From positions 1 to 64,000 of the forward strand of contig JAJKFJ010021647.1 in the NCBI GenBank assembly GCA_027382625.1: 64,000 nt of DNA, given 5' to 3'. This stretch comes from Tetmemena sp. SeJ-2015 (taxonomy: Eukaryota > Ciliophora > Spirotrichea > Sporadotrichida > Oxytrichidae). The first letter of the stretch is position 1, and each line of letters begins with the position of its first letter. Below the pieces are notes generated by a model. It ran no database searches. It was not told the DNA's origin and saw nothing but the letters and a program-made list of their open reading frames with translations. Below, in pieces: positions 58,775-64,000 of this stretch. The translations under genes were made by a program, and so were the position numbers.

Positions 58775-61700
58775 TATATCTAGTCAAAGTTATTGTAGTT
58801 GAGTTGATTCATTTGCTGCGAATAGTTCTTGCAATAGTTAGTAGGTGTTAAAGAAAGGTTTCTCTTACAGCATGTCTTGTATGGATATGTCTGATGCGTA
58901 TTCTGTGAGAGTGGAGGATGCTTAATCAAAATCAAGTCCATTTACATAGTACAAGTATCCTTGCTTATGTCAGAAATTTCATGTCTTTGAATTATTCGTT
59001 AAAAGTAATCAAAAAATAAACTATTGAAATTTATAAAGAAAACTGATCTGGGTTTTCAGTTTAGAATGAATCAAACTCTATTGAATTAGCTGCTATATCT
59101 TTAACTAGTTCTTTCAAAAGCCCATCATAGAAATCTAATCTAGAAATAGAAGAAGGAAGATTATAAATGTTGTCATGCTATAATAAATTTTAAGAGCATT
59201 TGAAACATTGTATATTTTAGGATTGTAAGCTATTTGCTGGATAATTTTAACTGATAACAGCAGAGCTCTCATATTTGCGTTTCTTCTGTTTATGAGACTT
59301 AGAGCTGTGATTCTTCCTTAGATTTTACTGTATTTATCTACAAATGCAGCCAAGTTGTAAATGCTAATGATAATGAACGCGAATATTATGAATCCAATTA
59401 AAGCCACATTTATCTTTAAGATCCTTGGTGATCATAAATTATTACTCAAAATAATCTGTCCTTGAAAAGTAGATTCTTTGCATAGTATTGCGAATTAATT
59501 ATTCCTAAAAAAAAATTAGCTGAGGAGGTAAAAGATGATTCAGATTTTAATAATCCCATTTAAATTTTTAATTAAAACTAAAGTATTCTTCTTTTTAACT
59601 TATTCTTAGGTTGAGATTATTCTTCTTTATTTGACTATTCTTATTCTGCAGATTCCCCTTCTCAAATTTAATTCAAACTGAAATTAGATAATTTTTGAAT
59701 CTTGACTCATTAAAAACTGCTAATTCTTTTAATTGAGGATATAAGATTGATAATAGATTTTAATTTATATATTTGTTGATATTTAAAATTGCTCAATCTA
59801 AATATATCCTATTTTGGATGTAAAAATTCATTAATTCTTGATATTTATTAATTTGAATCTCTTAGTGCATGCTATATTTGAGATTAGTTGTTGGTAAAAG
59901 TAAATGGAGTATTGCCACCTAGTTAGTTAACCTTAGCGTTAGACTGCATATTTAAAATTAGCATATATGAGGAGGGAGTTATCATGGCGTGTTCTATCAT
60001 AATAGACTTTTCTTTAAACGACTGCAAATAAATATCATTAGCATCCTGTTTACTAAGTTTAACAATGTCGGGCTTTAGAATAATTATAGCTTAAAATTTA
60101 TAATTTAAACTTTAGATTTAAAATTTATTTCATATATCATAATTATAATATTTTTTGCAAGAATATTCTTACACTATTTGATATCGAAAATAATTATAAG
60201 AGAAAGTTTGCGGAACATTCATTTTTAAGCGCTTACTCGATTGCAAAACGACCAAAATTTATTGTGTCGATAAGAATATCTTTAGTTAAGATATAATAAA
60301 TAACTTTTGCCCGAATAAGATTCTAGGAAGATACCTAAAGATTAAAAACTATCACTAAAACTCATTCTTATATATCGAGCTTGTAATTAATAGAGAAGGA
60401 GATCAATTATTAAATTATGATCTTGACAGTCATTGATATAGCATTTTATTTTTATCTAATATACATATGTATTATTCTTAGAATTTGAGGGCAAGCTAGT
60501 GCAGCAATTATGAATCCATATCTGGATGTTTATGGAGTGGAAATATAAATCTTATATTTAATATTAAGACCATGTTCATGACAACATCATTGTTTATACT
60601 TTCAAGAGGCTTTCTGACATAGCTAACCGCGCATGGGTACTAATCACTCCCCTCAATTTAATTTGAATTCTAATTCTAATGTCTAAGGAGAGTCACCCTA
60701 TAAATATAAAAATACTCTATTGGCGAGGCCTGGTAAAATACTGACTCTTTCAAATCCGTCCAATTCAGTAGCGCTGTCACAAATTTTCTGAGCATCCAAA
60801 AAATTATTTAACACACTTATTTTCATCTGGCAGAATGTTTAGTCTTATTAATACAGGTATAACCAACATTTAAATATATGTTGGCTAGGTTTTCAATAAA
60901 GCCGCTCATTTCTATATTCCTTTGCAGATGAGAACCACGCAAGCCTGGGAAGGTGAATATGTTTGCAGAGTAATCTGTGATATTGAGTTGTTCATCTACC
61001 ATGAGTAGTAATTAAATAAAGTAACGCATCGTCAACTAAAAGCTTTATATTTTCCTCTTAATAGAGGTTGAACTATTTCTGTCTCTCTGCAAAAACTATG
61101 AATGAGTACCCATACCTGAAGTGGTGGTAAAAGTCTATCCTCACTTTCAAAGGAAACAAAAACCAAAAATACATAATCTTAAGTTATTATAGATAACCCT
61201 TTAGCTGTTCTTGCCACAAGCGCCCTCGATTTTTTAAGATTCTTGCCTACTCCAAAAAATATAGAGAGTTAAAGGTAATATAATTCCATCTTGATAGAAT
61301 TTCCTTATGATATGATTATGAATCGCTCCTATGGCAGAGGGCATGATGCTATTTAATTTTAAATTAAAAGATAAAGCACGTATATATATATAACGTAAAT
61401 TAGATTGATGTCAATGCCAGCTATCTACTCCTCACTTACAGAAAACATATTGCAGAGAGCTCTATTCCCAAACATAAACTCCCACCTTTGTCTTTAACCT
61501 CCCCAGGCATTAACCAACCCAAAGCCAAAATCAGCATTAGAAGACGCCATATTCATCATGTGAAAAGAATGACTGTATCCATTACCTCCTGAATTTTCCT
61601 TTTCATAATTCATTCGCTTCATCATACTACTCTTGATTTTTAATAGCATCATTTTAATTACGTTAAATTGATGAAAACTTAAATCTCATTTTCTGTCAAA

Positions 61701-63150
61701 GGATCGTTTAGCATCTCAGAAAAGAAGGAAATTATCTTTTATTTGCAGATTTAATATGAAGGTGGAGTATTATAAAAGCTTTTCTATATCTTTTAAGTAT
61801 TTCTCCTCACCAATAAATTCGAAGGTCTGCTACTTGAGCTTTGAAACATTTCTAGAAATGTTTCTTCCTAGATCAATGATCATATAAAATCAAGAGTTAT
61901 GATAATTTAAATTAAAAATTATCTACTGGACCCTAACTGTCTCGCTTAAAAATTTCTGCCAAAAATCGACAATCATTTGAGATGTCGAATCATACAAGGA
62001 ATCTAAAACAACCTAGATGTGGTTTGCATCGAGATATACTGAGAAGTCAATACTCTAGACATCTTATTTTGAAGCTTGGGCATCAAGACTTGAACTGTAC
62101 AATCGTTTAATTCTACTACATTAATTTTAAATCCTCCTTAATTAGAGGTGCTTGACTTATCATTCGACCTTAGTGCCTGTCTGAGTATGAGGTTTTCACA
62201 AATGTCGAATATAACTTTCTGCCTTATTCCCATTTAGGATCTTTGATGGAAGAGCTTTTGAAGCATAAAAACGGCCGAATAGTGTTTCTATATCTCATTT
62301 ATAATTAAATGCTTTAATTTATTCTTGAGATAAGTGCTGATAAATGAAATGTAGATCAACTAAGAATCAAGGTCTTAAAATAATTGTCAGCTTTAATATA
62401 ATATCTCTGAGTTGCATAGAAATAGATTGATTTTACTCAAGCTCCTTTATGAAAATGTCAAAGATTCCAATCATAATGTAAATCCTTGCTTCTCTCTAGT
62501 TCTTAAACATTTTCTATGGCTAAAATTAATTTATAAACTTTTTAAAATGACTCATCTGATTCTTATTGCTTTTCATTGAATCTATTGTTCAAAATCATGT
62601 TCTAATTATTTCATGAAGAATTCATAAACATTAAAAATTAAATCTATTAATCGTCATTACGCATCATTCTATCAACAAAGAAATCCTCTAGACTTAAATC
62701 TCTTATTATTCATCAATAATTTTTAAATCCTAATAAAGATTGAAGATGTTATACGATAAAATTTGCAATTAAATACTTTTTAATTCTCAATTTTAATCTC
62801 TTAATTTTCCATATTCAAAACTGGTTTAATGTCAAGTTAAAATTTAAATTTTATATATCATAATCATAATTTTGTGTAATTTTAATGTATATTAGATTCT
62901 GTTCGAATGATAAGGTTAAATTTTCAAGATCAAGTTCGGAATATTAGTTTGGTTCTTCTGCCATTTTGAAAAAATGAGCTTCGCCCTATTTGGTTTCTTC
63001 AGTAGGCTTATGATTTTAAATTAGATGGTCGTCTTGTTGTGTCTTCTTTGTAAAATTTGGTGATAAAAGTTCTTGCTGTATAACATTCATGTGAGAATTT
63101 GGCTTTTTCAAAAATGCTTGCTATGGTTCCATTCTCTGAGGATATAACAT
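58775..63150 (-). CDS. Gene E, N-terminal half: multi-pass membrane protein with PAS-like domain; partner outside window
   Basis: The first visible coding block starts at ATG 63150 (MLYPQRMEPQQAFLKKP, later MAEEPNQYSELDLENLTLSF). In the paralogues this region follows a membrane-rich N-terminus that is not seen here, so 63150 may not be the true start. Then LSLEDFFVDRMMRND near 62,680, KMFKNQREARIYIMIGIFDI near 62,480, MGIRQKVIFDICENLILRQA near 62,220. A 17 bp IES (TTAATT at 62121-62126 and 62138-62143) precedes the conserved block IDFSVYLDANHIQVVLDSLY. The PAS-like region is about 61,540-61,190 (AIGAIHNHIIRKFYQDG, GVGKNLKKSRALVARTAKG). The central membrane segment is NVALIGFIIFAFIIISIYNL near 59,400. 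The loop reads LTEYASDISIQDML and, after a frame break, TNYCKNYSQQMNQLNYNN near 58,800. The end is 50 bp from the gene D stop. Its C-half should lie right of 64,000 on the plus strand. Confidence 0.68.
62121..62143. other. 17 bp IES with AATTAA pointer, gene E
   Basis: TTAATT at 62121-62126 and 62138-62143. Removal joins DKSSTSNQ to CSRIKRLYSSSLDAQASKQD in the frame that continues into the conserved DFSVYLDAN block. Confidence 0.68.
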
Positions 63151-63787
63151 TTTATATAGAGAAAATTAATTGTTAAATTGGAAATGATTTGCAGTAATTC
63201 TATTATGTTTGTCTCTTTATAATATCTCCGCTTTTTATATTAATTTAATGGATGAAATTGAATTATCTGCTAAATTAATATGCATTTTATTTAAAAGATT
63301 GTAGGTAGAAGGAGCATTGTCCTTTAAGTTAAATATTTTTATATCATGTAGGTTTAAATTGGTGAATAAAATTAGTTTACCATAGATAAATAAAAGAACT
63401 TGCTTCTGTGGGATTAACCGCCCTTTTCAATGTCTTAAAATAATAATGAGACAAAATAATTAAGATAATCTTCCTTAAAAATGCTCTGAAATGCATTTGA
63501 TTAAGAGTCCGAGTCAAACTTACATTTTATACAAATCAAATTTCAAATTAGGATTTTACACTAGTAAAACACAAATATTTTAATGCAAATGACCAAGAAA
63601 AAAATAAATAGAAAATAAATATAAAGGATTTAATATAAAAAATAATAAATCCATAATCAAAAATTAATAAAATTAAGTTTTTAAAGTAGTTATTTAGATA
63701 CAAAATTGCAATAAATTATTCACTTTTATAATAAAAACTTCTTCTCCTCAACACCATCGATTAAAGAATTATCTCCTTTAAAATAAA
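63151..63787. other. AT-rich interval without recognisable gene
   Basis: Very A/T-rich, no convincing frame on either strand. It separates the visible 5' part of gene E from the coding end at 63,788 and is either intergenic or germline-limited DNA. Confidence 0.45.
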
Positions 63788-64000
63788 TCAGGAATAATCA
63801 TATCCATATAAATAATCTTTAATAGAGTTCCTATGTGTATTAGAATAGTTACCATCACCAGAAGCACCTAAGCCATTAAAAAATATTAAATTATTAGCGT
63901 TTAATAGCTCCTATCTCTCAGCTTCATTTTCCAAGTATTTGAGATACTAAAGTTTAGGGTTGAAGCATTCTAACACGAGCTCGTTATACTACTTACAAAT
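63788..64000 (-). CDS. C-terminal end of an unknown protein (partial)
   Basis: Minus-strand frame entering from the right edge: ICKQYNELVLECFNPKLQYL, KYLENEAERQELLNANN, FFNGLGASGDGNYSNTHR, NSIKDYLYGYDYS, TGA 63788-63790. About 70 codons without interruption, good hydrophilic composition, Gln encoded by TAG. Helical first part, Gly/Asn/Ser-rich end. Not recognised. It could be the end of a separate gene or an MDS of a larger scrambled locus continuing outside the window. Confidence 0.5.

Noticed and set aside
1..64000. Reading genes with the standard code, giving only short proteins of 60-126 residues
   Set aside because: Known domains (SpoU, EF-hand, VWA, PAS) span many TAA and TAG codons at positions compatible with glutamine and always stop at TGA. 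Most short standard-code frames are fragments or antisense shadows.
1..64000. tRNA, rRNA, CRISPR or complete transposase genes
   Set aside because: No cloverleaf, rRNA-like block, repeat-spacer array or DDE-type transposase reading could be supported by eye. A covariance or profile search would be decisive.
1..64000. Tetrahymena/Paramecium-type or Euplotes origin
   Set aside because: TAA/TAG-Gln excludes Euplotes. Scrambled inverted segments with pointers and many tiny IESs are hallmarks of hypotrich spirotrichs, not of Tetrahymena or Paramecium.

Overview
The window reads as germline (micronuclear) DNA of a spirotrich/hypotrich ciliate of the Oxytricha-Stylonychia-Tetmemena type. Coding regions make sense only if TAA and TAG are read as glutamine and TGA is the sole stop. 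Base composition is strongly AT-rich. Genes carry short introns of about 35-65 bp that start GTA and end AG. Many reading frames are also broken by short AT-rich segments flanked by 3-13 bp direct repeats. Deleting one repeat copy plus the segment restores the frame, as expected for internal eliminated sequences (IESs) and their pointers. A 64 kb multi-gene stretch with such interruptions does not fit a somatic nanochromosome genome. Genus and species cannot be fixed from the sequence alone.

Left part (1-18,140), about ten single-copy-looking genes: a tetraspanin-like four-pass membrane protein (-), a SpoU/TrmH-type RNA 2'-O-ribose methyltransferase (+), an unknown (+), a Lys/Glu/Gln-rich protein (-), an EF-hand protein (-), a low-complexity unknown (-), a long unknown with two clear introns (+), a coiled-coil protein that is itself scrambled with inverted segments (-/+), a protein with a very acidic stretch (-), and a von Willebrand A-domain protein (-).

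Right part (18.27-63.15 kb): five tandem paralogues (here A to E) of a very large multi-pass membrane protein with a PAS-like domain of the GYIFPVxLR type. Each gene is split in two. The N-terminal part (N-terminal membrane segments, PAS region, first central membrane segment, first extracytoplasmic loop) lies on the minus strand. The C-terminal part (further membrane segments, charged linker, last loop, last membrane segment, stop) lies on the plus strand just to its right, in inverted orientation. In genes A to D the end of the N-half and the start of the C-half share a sequence present in inverted orientation: 11 bp in A, 10 bp in B, 6 bp in C, 5 bp in D. Joining at that sequence keeps the frame, and the joints fall at homologous protein positions in A, B and C. 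These are therefore scrambled genes whose halves must be inverted and joined during macronuclear development, and the scrambled unit itself has been duplicated in tandem. Only the N-half of E is in the window; its C-half is expected to the right.

Inside gene C a roughly 320 bp insertion with perfect 16 bp terminal inverted repeats interrupts the PAS region and looks like a MITE-type eliminated element. At the right edge (63,788-64,000) the C-terminal end of another minus-strand coding segment is visible. No rRNA, tRNA, CRISPR, telomeric repeat block or recognisable transposase was found.
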